NCBI GenBank assembly: GCA_023052935.1
Contig: CM041295.1
Coordinates: forward strand, 168,384,366 to 168,448,365
DNA from: Piezodorus guildinii
Lineage: Eukaryota; Arthropoda; Insecta; Hemiptera; Pentatomidae
Direction of reading: 5' to 3'
DNA length: 64,000 nucleotides
The translations under genes and the position numbers were made by a program. The notes under the pieces were generated by a model. It saw only the letters and a list, made by a program, of their open reading frames with translations, was not told the origin of the DNA and did not search any database. Within the stretch, counting starts at the first letter, position 1, and each line of letters starts with the position of its first letter. Below are positions 1-11,348 of this stretch, piece after piece.

Positions 1-1250
1 ATGAGTTCTTAATACTTACAGCCATACTTGGATTTGATTTCGTAATGTAAATTACTGAAGGGAAAAACTGTTTTTTTTGGTAGTAAGCATTTCCTATGAC
101 AATCGTTGTAAGTACAAGACTTAAAACGGTTATGCTTAAATTTCTCATGATGACCATTTTTAAAAGAATAATTGATCCCAGAACTGAATTGGTTTATAGG
201 ACCATTATGGTATAAAACCATTTCATTATAATATAAACTTCTTTCACACGATAAACATCCCCCGGAAACCTCCAGAAACTGTGACAGCTATCTACCTTAA
301 AACTAACAATCGAAAATATCAACTCTGATTCGCCAAAGAGGATGTAACAAAAATATTAATGTTTGAAGTCTAACAGTTTGAATTGTATTGAGACGCTGAT
401 TTACAAGAAATTCAAAAAATTAAGCAATTAATTACAAAACTGAAAATGGTCTTAATAAAATATTGTAGTGTTAATGTTTGTAGAGAAAATATATGGAGAT
501 ATTAATATTTCAATTCTCAAAAAGAGAGATATAAGCAAAATAATTAATCAAAAGTTACCTCCAATTCAACAGGGCGTAGTTCTCCAAAGAATACTTTTCT
601 CATCAATTTATCCATTAAAATAACCAAAATGAATGCCTGAATATATAAGATCTGAAAAGAGATAAAGTGACACGAAGTAATAGATTAGTTCTGAACTAAC
701 ACTATTCATTTAATTAATTCACATGAACTCCATCATTATTCATAGAGCATTTACTAGAAGAAAAATTGAGATGAAACAAAAAAATGAATAAGTATTCTAG
801 AATGTTATGGTATCTAAAAGATGAGGAGGCAGCTTGGCGAACACATTTTTTAAGGCCACTTGCCATGGATGATACATTTAGAATCTCATAACAAAAAAAA
901 AAAAAAGGCATTATGATCTCATTAATTAAACAAGCATCTTCAGTTTGTGGCCATAACAGTCAAGTGATAATAGCCAAAAATGATCATTACCGAGAATATG
1001 CAATTAATTACAAAATTGAAAATGGTCTAGAGCTGTAACAACTATTTGAATCACATAACATAGTCTTGAAAACGTTCTGGATGACGGCGATTTCGAGCAC
1101 ATCGCCCGGAGGATTACACTGTTAGAGGTTTCCCAGTTTCTGGAGGTTCAGTTTCGGCATCAGGAATCACGCCTGATCCAGGATTGGCTCGTAGGAGCAG
1201 GGTCGCTGATTCTTCGTGGCAGTGATTGATTTCAGGTGGTTCTGGATCTG
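1..1250. other. Unassigned AT-rich DNA
   Basis: I see no gene here. The two short open frames (9-221 and 714-911, both minus) have no recognisable motif and look like chance ORFs. From about 1080 the base composition becomes more balanced, leading into the LTR-like unit that follows. Confidence 0.5.
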
Positions 1251-1546
1251 AAAATGCTTGTGGAGGTTTCAAGGGTGACTGACGGTTCAGGCTGGTATCG
1301 ACAGTTATACACCAGACGCCCCAGTAGAAACCACAAGCTCAGCATAAATACCCCACCACTACTTATCTAGTATATATAGGCCAGTGCAGGACAGCGAAGG
1401 GAGTCAAGTCAAGTACGCCAAGTCAAGTTCGAGAGTCCGGTATGCAATAGTATAGTTCCGTTACAAGTGTACGCGTCATTATTCTATTAGATATGTTATA
1501 ACCATTGTACTGATTGTTATACCAATAAAGATATTTTTTTAAGAAG
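1251..1546 (+). promoter_or_regulatory. Candidate LTR-like promoter/polyA unit
   Basis: A TATA-box sequence (TATATATAGG, 1371-1380) is followed about 150 bp later by AATAAA (1524-1529). This is the spacing of a compact retrotransposon LTR with U3, R and U5. A candidate end is the CA at about 1546. I found no second copy in the window, no clear primer-binding site and no target-site duplication, so the edges are guesses. A short open frame starts at the ATG at 1646 but has no recognised domain. A host promoter or a solo LTR would look similar. Confidence 0.25.
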
Positions 1547-2624
1547 TTTCACGGTCCGGAGTTTATAATTGACGTTTGTTTTTCTCAGCTGGTTCGTGTG
1601 TCGTTTGAGACGGTAGCCACTATCTAATTCAACTTGGTAGTAGAGATGTCCGAATTTTCGGATGATCGAACAAATTTTCCAAGTATCCTTGTTCGAATAC
1701 TATTTAGCGAGTACCCTTTCTCTGATTTTGAATTGTCGTGATAGTGGCTGGTTGAATCGTATTCTCTTTTGGATTTGGGGGCTGGCACGTAATGTTCCGA
1801 TTCAAATACAATTCTACTGGAGCTTTGCCATTTTGTAGAGGGGTGGCTCTGTATTTAAATATTTCACGGACTTTGTGTTGAATGGTACCTTGCTCGGTCT
1901 TTCAGTTGAGTTTTGATTTCAAGGTTCGTATCTTCTGGCTTTTCTGTTTCATGAGAGTAGAAATGCAAACGACTGTAACATAACCCGTTCGTTTACACTG
2001 GAGTTTTGATCGGTCAGAACGGTAATCTTTGGTAGGGTGCTTAAAAAAAAAAAAAAAAACGGAGGCAGCGGTTGTCGAGTCCGAGATGCTGGTAACTTAG
2101 CTGCTACCGTGATTTTGAGCGCGAATCACGAGATGAATATGGTGCATTTTGAGATGAACATTTTGAAGAACTTATCCGATTGTCGTGGCTGGTGGATCGA
2201 TTTTGAGCACGTGACCTGTGTTGGCCAATTTTGTTGATTTCATTTACTCCAAGAGATACTGATGAAGTTGGTTGAGGGTTAGAAAAATCGCGCTTGTCAA
2301 TTTTAGCACTAAAATTCTCTAACGGTGGTATAAGAACTTGTGGATTCACAGACACTTGAATTACTTGTCTATTATCCACTGTATTATAATCGGTTGTTCC
2401 ACTGGTAACTACTCATGTAACACTAAGTATATTAGCAAGAAGCAACTACCTCGGTCTGAAGGAACGTATACCAGTGTACCGAATATTGTGAAAAGCTTTG
2501 TCAAGTGCTTATTAATAGGTCTGGCAGAGATGTTGATGCGATACAGATAGGGAAAACGGAAATCTCGAAAACACCTCGAGCTCTGTATTTAAGCATGGGT
2601 CAATCCATTCGAAATCGTCCAGAC
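1547..2624. other. Unassigned DNA
   Basis: Nothing here is recognisable. Short ORFs at 2037-2237 (plus) and 2104-2379 (minus) overlap on opposite strands, start near an A tract, and carry no motif. Confidence 0.4.
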
Positions 2625-2725
2625 CAGTGGTTCCTAACAAATATTTTTCGCGGACCCCTTCTTACTATTATTAAAACGTCAAGGACCCCTTACATCATAA
2701 ATATTAAATATATATTAAATTTTTA
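2625..2725 (+). repeat. hAT-like terminal fragment
   Basis: The segment opens with CAGTGGTTCC and has the phrase CGCGGACCCCTT about 25 bp in. This resembles the ends of hAT-superfamily DNA transposons, which often start CAGTGGTT. No matching inverted end or 8-bp target duplication was found nearby, so this is at most one end of a decayed element. The call rests on sequence resemblance only. Confidence 0.3.
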
Positions 2726-2917
2726 GTGTGATACACCGTATCACTTACATTACGAAATACCTCTAACGAAACTATATGTTTCAGAAACGTCTCAGTTTGA
2801 AAATAGAAATGAAGAAAAAAGAACCAGGCTCTAAAAGTTTAGGAGGAGGAGGTCAAAGCAAGCTAAAGCATTTTTACTATTATATCGAGTCTGAATATTG
2901 ATTAAATGGTTAAATAT
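2726..2917. other. Unassigned spacer
   Basis: AT-rich sequence without an ORF. It ends in ATAT (2914-2917), which is the left target-site duplication of the solo LTR. Confidence 0.5.
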
Positions 2918-3451
2918 TGTTGCGGTCAAGACAATGACGGGTGGACCACGCCTGGAGGGGCCCGGATGGGGCTAGAGACTTCTGGACCTGGACGGTCCTC
3001 GAAGTGCCTAGAACGGCCCGGCCCCTACCTGCCGTGTCTAGAATATTCGGTGGTGGTACAAATACCGGTCCACTACGCCTGGGTCAGTCAGTCTTAATCC
3101 GGCTCAACAAGTATCAGTGATGTATCAGTGAACAGTGACAGTGTAGTGAAACTGTGTGTCAGTACTATGATAACCGGTCGGTGGGAAATTAGAAGACTGT
3201 AGTTTATATATGTTTTATAGTTGTAAGTTCTAGAATAAGTCTGGCATATTGTATAAGTTTACGTAAGTAGTTTATTTGTTAGGAATACCTGATTTTATAT
3301 GTAGACTGTTTAGTAGTTAAGCTGGTAATTCAATTATTATTGTAACTGTAGTGGTTAGTAATCCCTTTGTATTTGTACATTCTGTATTTAATAAATATTT
3401 GTAATTTGTAAACTAGAGTAGTTCATTTCTCACACCCCGTAGCCCGTAACA
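2918..3451 (+). mobile_element. Solo LTR, Gypsy family of 10778-17457
   Basis: This is a 534-bp copy, in opposite orientation, of the 571-bp LTR that flanks the Gypsy element at 10778-17457. It begins TGTTGCGGTCAAGACAATGA and ends CCCGTAACA. Both sides carry the 4-bp duplication ATAT (2914-2917 and 3452-3455), as expected for a Gypsy insertion followed by LTR-LTR recombination that removed the interior. It differs from the intact LTRs by substitutions and small deletions, so it is older. It lies inside a CR1-like LINE fragment. Confidence 0.85.
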
Positions 3452-3455
3452 ATAT

Positions 3456-3672
3456 GCAGGATTTGAAGGTAGAAAGAAAAATGGAGTGACGGATGGAAGG
3501 AGGAATAGAATTCCATAGGACTGAGGATTGAATGAGAAAGGATCTGTCGAAATCTGTTCGGTGGGCCGTAGTGTATAAATCTGAAGGCTTAGAGCGTGTA
3601 TAACGGGGGTGGACCATCTATAATTGACGGTGAGATTGGATAACTTGGTAAAGGAAAGATGCAAGGGCTCGC
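3456..3672 (-). pseudogene. CR1-like LINE ORF2 C-terminal fragment
   Basis: Minus-strand frames encode the C-terminal tail also seen at 7694-8010, including the phrase SFxIxSSxLWNSIPxSIRHS, typical of the end of CR1-type reverse-transcriptase ORFs. The similar DNA at 7740-7960 confirms the family. The reading frame is split across two frames, and the solo LTR abuts it on the left. Confidence 0.65.
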
Positions 3673-3774
3673 TGGCCGGCTACTTTAAGCGTCTACGTCT
3701 CAGCGCCATAGCACACGATGGGCCTAATAAAGGTCTTATATAATTTTAGCTTTGAGCGTTTTGATAGTAGTGCC

Positions 3775-4312
3775 GATTTTATTAACCTTGAGGGACCATG
3801 ATACGCTTTGTTGCTACACATTATTCTTCTCATTATATCATCATTCACCCTAACTCGTTGTTTATCTAATGAATCTTACTTTAATTCATCTCAAGACCCA
3901 TGATTTTACTTTCTTGCACAAACGTTTCCAGAATTTTTTTTACTACCTTCTCACTTCTTGCTAGAACCACAATGTCATCTGCATACCCAAACATTTGACA
4001 TTAGTGAGGTGCTAGACTTCCATCAGAGACGTTGTTTTGTAGTGCTTTATGTAGGTAAAGATTAAAAAAACTATAGAGAGGGAGCCTCCTTGCCTTGACC
4101 CAGAGGCAAATTGTATTTTTCTTCTAACCCTATTGCCAATGATTACGCCTGTGTCGGGAACATTGTCATTTTTATTAAATTTATTATTTTAAACGGAACT
4201 TTAAATTCTTCTAGGGCATTAAACAGTTGAAATCTATCCCCACGATCAAAGGTTTGCTTAAAATCAATAAATAGCAAGTGTACATCCGTCAGTCTTGGAG
4301 TATCTCTTGTGC
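3775..4312 (-). pseudogene. Decayed RTE-like reverse transcriptase fragment
   Basis: Reading the minus strand from about 4310 gives an RT motif A region (LLFIDFKQTFDR, where most RTs have an A/S-F-D core). It is followed by a motif B remnant (RQGGSLS) and a motif C region (FGYADDIVVLARS), in correct order and spacing but in several frames with stops. The FKQ-type motif A and ADDIVVLA motif C resemble RTE-like LINEs. Neither end of the element is visible. Confidence 0.6.
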
Positions 4313-4628
4313 AGTAAGGGGCTTAATCGTTTATTTGTGTTGTGAGTTGAATTACATTAGAACATCTTTAGCCTTATTACTGATTTTTTTTTCGTATCAA
4401 ATATATATAGAGACAGGTAACTATACAGTATTTTATAGTTACTGTTATAAATAGGAGGAATGTAATAAATTAATTTAAGAAAATTAAAACTATATGTAGT
4501 CAGTGCCGCGCTGTAGTAGTGGGGGGGGGATAGTCTGCTTAACGAGCCTAATCCTACTTATCACAAATAAACACGCAGAGTTATGCTTGCATTATAGCAT
4601 TATTTTTTTTTTTTAATTTCGATATAAC
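4313..4628. other. Unassigned spacer
   Basis: AT-rich DNA with a G run near 4521-4529 and a T tract at 4602-4614. No gene is visible. Confidence 0.4.
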
Positions 4629-6595
4629 TTTTTTTTTTTTTTTTAAATTCTTTTATTGATATTTACAACTGTACAATTTACATAGTACAATAAGTAAATG
4701 TGCTAAAAACAGACAATTGGCTTGAAAAAGACATGAAAAGAATCTACCCAGCGGTAGCACTTCAATGATTATTTGTTCAGCAGGTCTCGAGGCCACCGGC
4801 TTTTCAGACGCCTCGGAGGATTATCGGGAATATATGTCGATGAGAGGATGCGGACAAGCGGGTTTGTATGGGTGGGTAATTTGGAATGAAAGGAGGTGTA
4901 TCTTTTTTGAGCGATTTCTGTAACTAGTGGGATATTCAGGTCTCTATGGATGAGTTTGTTGGTAACAAAGTAAGGAGCGTCTAGGATTTGACGAAGGATC
5001 TTGGATTGCAAGGATTGGATGCGGGAGGAATTCGATGGTTTAGTGGAGCCCCATAGCTCTATGCCATAAGTCCAGATAGGTCTAATAATGGTTGTGTAAA
5101 TGAGTTTTTTGAAGTAAAGAGGGAGTTTTGATCGTTCGTCAAGTAAGTGTTTTAATAGTCGATATCTACGAGCAGTTTCCTGTCGTTTAAGTCTTGTATG
5201 AGGATTCCATGTAAGACGTTTGTCAAGATGAAGTCCAAGGGATCGTATTTGTTCTACAGTGATGAGTGGGGTATGATTAAAGAAAACAACTGGACAGGAA
5301 GTCATAGGTTTACGTCGTAGAGTGAAGGTGATTTGGTGGGATTTATTAGGATTTATTTTGATTCTCCAATTGTGACACCATTCTGCGATGGCGGATAAAT
5401 GGTTCTGTAGGACTTGGGAAGCAACAATAGGATCATTATTTACGGAAAGCACACATGTGTCATCAGCGTAAGTGGAGAGGAAAGTTCTTGGATGGATAGG
5501 GATATCAGCTGTATACACCGTGTAGAGGATTGGGCCTAGGATACTACCTTGAGGTACACCAGCTGACTGATTGAATACTGAGGAGTAGGAGAGGTTATGA
5601 TTAACTTTAAAGGTTCTACCTGTAAGGTAGGAGCGGATTATTAGGAAATATGTCGGAGAGAGGAATTTTCGGAGTTTGTAGAGCAGTCCTGGATGCCAAA
5701 CTCGATCAAAAGCCTGTTCCACGTCTAGAAAGGCTCCAGTGCAGTACATTCCGCGCTCCAATGTAGAGGATACCACATCCACCACACGATGGCACTGCTG
5801 AATAGTAGAGTGGGATGATCGAAATCCAAACTGGTGGTCAGGAATGACATGATTTGAATCTAGGATCGGGTATAACCTTTTTAGGAGATGTTTTTCAAGA
5901 ATTTTCCCATAATGGGCAAAATGGATATAGGACGGTAAGAGGATGGGTATTCAAGTGGCTTTTTGGGCTTAGGGATCATTTTTATATTGGACAGTTTCCA
6001 AATGTCAGGAAAATAGGTAGAACGGAGAGTGGCGTTGTAGATATAAGTAAGGAAAAGGATGGCCTTTCGAGGGAGCTGTTTCAGGATGTTGGTTGTAATA
6101 AGATCGTGACTTGGAGATTTCTTAAGAGGTAATTTACTAAGTATGTTGATGATTTCTGATGGATGAAAGGCTTTAGGAGGTGGATACATTTGGAGTGGAA
6201 CATTTAGTTCTGCTTCTACATGTTCATTATGGATTAGGTTAATGATATCGGGATGAGGATTGAAAGTTTTGGATAGGTTTTCGCCAAAGATTTGGGATTT
6301 TTCATCATCGGTTCTTGTCCAGGTCTGGGATTCAGTGAGGAGTGGATGATTAAAGGTTTTTTATTTCAGTAGTTTTGCAATTTTTGTCCATAAAGATTTA
6401 TCTGACGTGGTTAAGTTTTCTGTAAAGTTCTGGAAGTTTTTAATTTTGAGTTTTCTTATTTCTTTCTTGAGTTTTTTAGTCAGTTTACTGTATTGGGTTT
6501 TGTCCGAAGGGTACCTGGTTCTATGCCACTTCGCTCTAGCTCTGCGTTTTTCAGCTAATAAGAGTCGAATATGACTTGGAAATTTTGTTTCATGA
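4629..6595 (-). mobile_element. 5'-truncated Jockey-clade LINE
   Basis: The 3' poly(A) tail appears on this strand as a T tract at 4629-4644. Coding similarity runs from about 6595 down to 4769 and matches the intact Jockey ORF2 at 20908-23586 from its central linker to the C-terminus. The endonuclease domain is missing, so this is a 5'-truncated insertion, the usual outcome of target-primed reverse transcription. No target-site duplication was resolved. Confidence 0.8.
4769..6590 (-). pseudogene. Jockey ORF2, RT part, frameshifted
   Basis: The largest open piece (4769-5785, 338 codons) has RT motif A (FLDVEQAFDRVWH), motif B (AGVPQGSILGP), motif C (TYADDTCVLS) and the C-terminal RRLKSRWPRDLL tail. 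Upstream, 5881-6189 carries the SYRPISILPI stretch in another frame, with the break at about 5840-5880. Further upstream to about 6590 the linker continues but contains a stop near 6360. The function would be LINE reverse transcription, but this copy is dead. Confidence 0.85.
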
Positions 6596-6794
6596 GATTT
6601 CCTATTTGTAAAGTGAGATGTGTTGTTGTATATGGCTTATGACTTAAAAACACTTTTAATAAAAATGGTGAATTGCAGTGAATTGAAGTATGTGGGAAAG
6701 CAGTAGGAAGAGATGAAAAAATGAAATTGTCCTGCACCACATGACTAAATACTTACCATATAAAATGCGTAAAAATAGAATCAACAGATCCAGA
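6596..6794. other. Unassigned spacer
   Basis: Flanking DNA between two LINE remnants. No motif was recognised. Confidence 0.4.
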
Positions 6795-6818
6795 CGCTCA
6801 CAAAAATTGGCATTGCAA

Positions 6819-7499
6819 TGACTAACTCATCTTCGCGGAAATCACCAGCCAACGAGCCTGGTACTACGATTAATTTGTTGATGGCGCTCACCGAGGAGAT
6901 TAAGGAGATGAAAGCCAGACTTCGAGGGATCGACGAGCTAAAAGTGATAAAGTAAACTCTCGAAAAGCAATCCGGACTCTCGTTCGAAAATATGGAGAGG
7001 TTGCAAAAAATTGAGTCTCCTAAAAAAAAAATCAAGTGGAAAAATTAATTTTGGAAAACAACTATTTAAAAGAAAAAAATACAAACTTAGAAGATCGGCT
7101 AAATAATGCAGAACAGAACCAATTAAGAAATGGCCTCGAAATCAGATGTATCCCGGAGAGGCCAGGTGAGACTGTAACTGAGACCATTATAAGCGTCGGG
7201 ACGGCCTTGGGCGTAAAGCTGGGTCCGGAAGATCTGGACCACGCCGTACTCCTCAGGCCTAAGGATATTGGAACCCAGGGACCATCATAACTCACTTCGT
7301 TCGCCAAGCAGTGAAGGATGACCTGGTGCGGCAAAGAAGGGTAAATAGAGACTTTTCTCCGCGCCTCCTATACAGGCTTGCCCGGCAGAAAAAGGTGTCT
7401 GCTAAGATTAAATATGTACGATTCAGTGGTGGTCGGAAGGCCGACGGGCATCCAGCGCTAATTATCAATAAACCGACCGACTTAGATATCTTTACCTGA
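6819..7499 (+). pseudogene. LINE ORF1 remnant: coiled coil plus baculovirus-FP-like domain
   Basis: The frame from about 6819 gives a coiled-coil segment containing ENMERLQKIE. It continues at 7036-7290 with IRCIPERPGETV and DLDHAVLLRPKD, then at 7311-7499 with a shortened C-terminal part (ARQKKVSAKIKYVRFSGG, then NKPTDLDIFT and a stop). A related, better preserved copy lies at 18738-19660. The C-terminal half resembles the baculovirus FP25K C-terminal domain that occurs in the ORF1 of many insect LINEs, where it is presumed to bind RNA. In-frame stops, frame changes and an internal deletion make it non-functional. Confidence 0.65.
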
Positions 7500-7509
7500 T
7501 GTTTTCTTT

Positions 7510-10500
7510 TAAGTTACAGACTTAAATAAATAAATATAAATAAATTCTTTATTATTCTGGGACAAGTCCCTTTGGAATAACATCTACATAACATGTAATT
7601 TGGACTTTAGAGTGTTAGAGAAATTAATTATTAAAAAACAATTTAACTAAAACTAACAGAAAACAGACATACGCAAATATGTTGAAAATAGAGTCAATTA
7701 CAGTTTTGTTCTGATTGGATGGTCATGAGATGAATGAATAAGCGGGATTTGAATGCAGGAAGAGAGTTGGAGTGACGGATAGAAAGAGGAATAGAATTCC
7801 ATAGGATTGAGGATCGGATAAGGAACGATCTGTCAAAATGTGCAGATTGGTGGGCCGTTGTGTATAAATCTGAAGGCCTAGAGTGTATACAGCGGGAATG
7901 GACAGAGGTTGTAAAAGGTTGAAAATGTATGATGGACGGCGGGATTGGATAACTTGGTATAGGAATGATGCAAGGAAATACTTCCGGCGATTGGAAGGAT
8001 ACAGCCACTTCAACTCGCTTTAAAATTCGGAGACGGAGGTGTGCCTCGGGACCCCGAAGATAAATCGAACAAAGCAGTTAATTAGGCGTTTTATTTTTAC
8101 TTCGAGATCCCCAGAAACACAACCGTATACGGTACAGCAGTAGTCGAAGTGGGGGAATATTAAAGAGGTAACGAGGAGCTTTCGGGTTTCATACGGGAAT
8201 AGGTGACGAAGGGAATTCAGTCGCTTTAAGGTGTAAAAGGTGCGGCGGGAAATTTCGGTAATATGGTTCTTGAAAGAGAGGGTTTGATCAAAGGTTACTC
8301 CCAGATTCCTGACGGTCGGATAAAACTTTATAGGGTTACCATTTAGGAAGAGGGTTGGGATATGTGGAACAGTTTTCAAGAAGTGATGGGATCCTATTAC
8401 AATGGCCTTTGTTTTTTCAATATTTAGTTTTAGTTTGTTGACTACAGCCCAGTGACTTATTCGATCTAAGTCCTCTTGTAGTCTTTTTGTTGCTGGTAAT
8501 AGGTCGGGAGGTGGAAAGGAAAGGTAAATTTGAAAATCGTCTGCATAGAGGTGGTATTTAGAGTGATTAATATGGAGCGGCAGGTCATTAATATAAATAG
8601 CAAATAGGGTAGGAGATAGAGACGACCCCTGTGGGACACCGCAGGAAAGGGGCAAGATTGAGGATGGGGGCTGGTCTGGCATTACTACGTACTGAGAACG
8701 ATCGGAGAGAAAGGATTGAAACCAGCGCAAAGCACTGTTGGATACTGGAAGATTTGGGAGTTTGGTAAGAAGGATGCTATGGTCAACGGTGTTAAACGCC
8801 TTTGAGAAATCGAGAAGGATAAGAATTGTTATTTGTTGGTGATCAATGGCAGTTTGGAGGTCTTGTGTTATTTTAAGGAGAGCGGATTGGATAGAATAAC
8901 CAGATCGAAAACCGGATTGGAGAGGACTAAGAAGGGAGTTTTCTTCAAGGAAATTTGAGAGTTGGGTTTGAACAAGGCGTTCGAGCGGTTTTGAAAGATT
9001 GGAGACAAGAGAAATAGGACGGAAATCTTGCGGGGAGGTAGGATTTGGAACTTTATTTAGTGGTCGGACGAGGGAAGTTTTCCAGAAACAAGGAAAAATT
9101 GAATTTTGTAGAGAGAAATTATATATATGATAAAGTATCGGTATGAGGGATGGGAGGCTGGAATTTATTAATGTTACAGGAATATTGTCAGGTCCATAGT
9201 CGTTGGTGTGGGATTTTGAGATTGTAGCAAGCAGCTCGTCGTATGAAACATGAGAAAAAAAGAAACTGTCAGGATTAAACCTTCGGTAAGTAATGTCAGG
9301 AGCTATTGAGGAATTATAAGCTGAGGAAATGTAATAATTATTGAGTTCGTCAGGCGTGATTTGGAAAGAACTAAGGTTATTGGATTCAGGAAAGGACAAT
9401 TTACGAAGAATTTTCCATTTAGATCTAGAATCGGAAGCTTCGGAAAGGACAGTATGGATATGGAGGGATTTAGCACGTCGTACTTCGCATTGGGTTTCGT
9501 TTCGAAGTTTCTTGAATGACGCATAATTATCTTGCTGACGAGTACGTCGAAATTTGCGTCTTGCCGCTTCTCTTCTTTTCATCATTGTCTTTATTTCTGG
9601 GGTCAGCCAAGGCGCAGTAGGACGGCGTAAGGTTCTGGTTTTTAACGGAGCATGGGTGTCTAATATGGATTGTAGGTTTGAGGTGAGAAAGGAGACCTTA
9701 AGATCAATGAAGTTGTAGGAGTATAAATAGTCCCAGTAGATGGAGTCAAGATCGGGTTGAAGGGATTCATGGGAAAGAAGGTCCAAATTACGATATGATA
9801 TAACTTTTGGTGTAAAGGATTTGACAGGTAGGTTATATGCGATATGGATAAGGTCGTGTGACGAAAGAAACGGAACGGGGTGCTGTGAGGAGGAAATAAT
9901 TTTTGTCGGAGAATCAGAAATATGGAGGTCTAACCAGGTATCTGAGTGTTGTGTGTGGTGGGTAGGATAGTAAGGAACAAGATAAAGATTGAGGGAGTAT
10001 ATTAGATCTGTAAGGAAGGATTTGTCACTGGATTCAGATAACATATTAGTATTGAAATCACCAGAAATAATTATATTGTTATATGCTGAGACCAGTTGGA
10101 CAAGGGAGGATAGAAAGAGGTCATCAAATGGAACACGGGGAGGTCGGTAGATAACGGCGTATAGCAAGGTTGAGGAGATAGTTGAAATTTCAACAAACAT
10201 ATATTCTATGTGAGGTAAGGGATTCTGAGGAGATATTAATAGGATTTTGGTTTTCAAGCTATCATGAATATACAGCCCGACTCCACCTCCCATGCGATCA
10301 GATCGGTCATGTCAAAGGAAGGAGTAATTTGGAAGGAAAACCTGAGATGAGGGGATAAATGGTTTTAGCCATGTTTCGGATACGGCTACTATGTGATAAA
10401 AATTGTCAAGGAAATATAGTTGGAATTCATCATAGTGGGCTAGGAGAGATTGTGCGTTGATGTGACAGGAAGTTAGGATATTAGTCATAGTGGAAGGGTT

Positions 10501-10510
10501 GAGGGGGGAA
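7510..10510 (-). mobile_element. CR1-like LINE, near complete ORF2
   Basis: The 3' end on this strand is a short AATAAAG plus ATTTATTT-type tail (7520-7565) instead of a long poly(A), as in CR1-group LINEs. Coding sequence runs from about 10488 (endonuclease start) to 7694. Related fragments occur at 3456-3672, 20360-20426 plus 25213-25700, and 55998-57100 with its duplicate at 61021-62125, so the family is abundant locally. I place it in the CR1/Jockey superclade; the exact clade needs a tree. Confidence 0.8.
7694..10488 (-). pseudogene. CR1-like ORF2 (endonuclease plus reverse transcriptase)
   Basis: The main open block is 8020-10293 (757 codons). It contains an AP-endonuclease region (GDFNTNML, TWLDLHISDS), RT motif A (LLDFSKAFNTVDH), motif B (CGVPQGSSLSPTLF) and motif C (HLYADDFQIY). 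The endonuclease N-terminus continues upstream to about 10488 (CHINAQSLLAHYDEF, VSETWL), interrupted by one TGA near 10308-10310 where the related copy at 25374 has an arginine codon. After 8020 a frameshift leads into the C-terminal tail at 7694-8010. Two lesions in an otherwise long frame suggest a fairly young but dead copy. Confidence 0.8.
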
Positions 10511-10635
10511 GACTGAAAAGAGGATTAGGGTTGAAGGTAAGGATATAATAGTTTTTCATCCAGCACTCTATTTTACATTGAGAGAAAGTGGAACTGTAAA
10601 TTACAGATATGTTTAAGCCAATACAAAGTATATAT
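10511..10635. other. Unassigned spacer
   Basis: Sequence upstream of the CR1-like endonuclease start, possibly its 5' UTR. No motif was recognised. Confidence 0.3.

Positions 10636-11328
<693 letters not shown>

Positions 11329-11348
<20 letters not shown>

Noticed and set aside
2906..3097. GC-rich ORF of 63 codons
   Set aside because: It lies within the solo LTR and has no counterpart in the intact LTRs.
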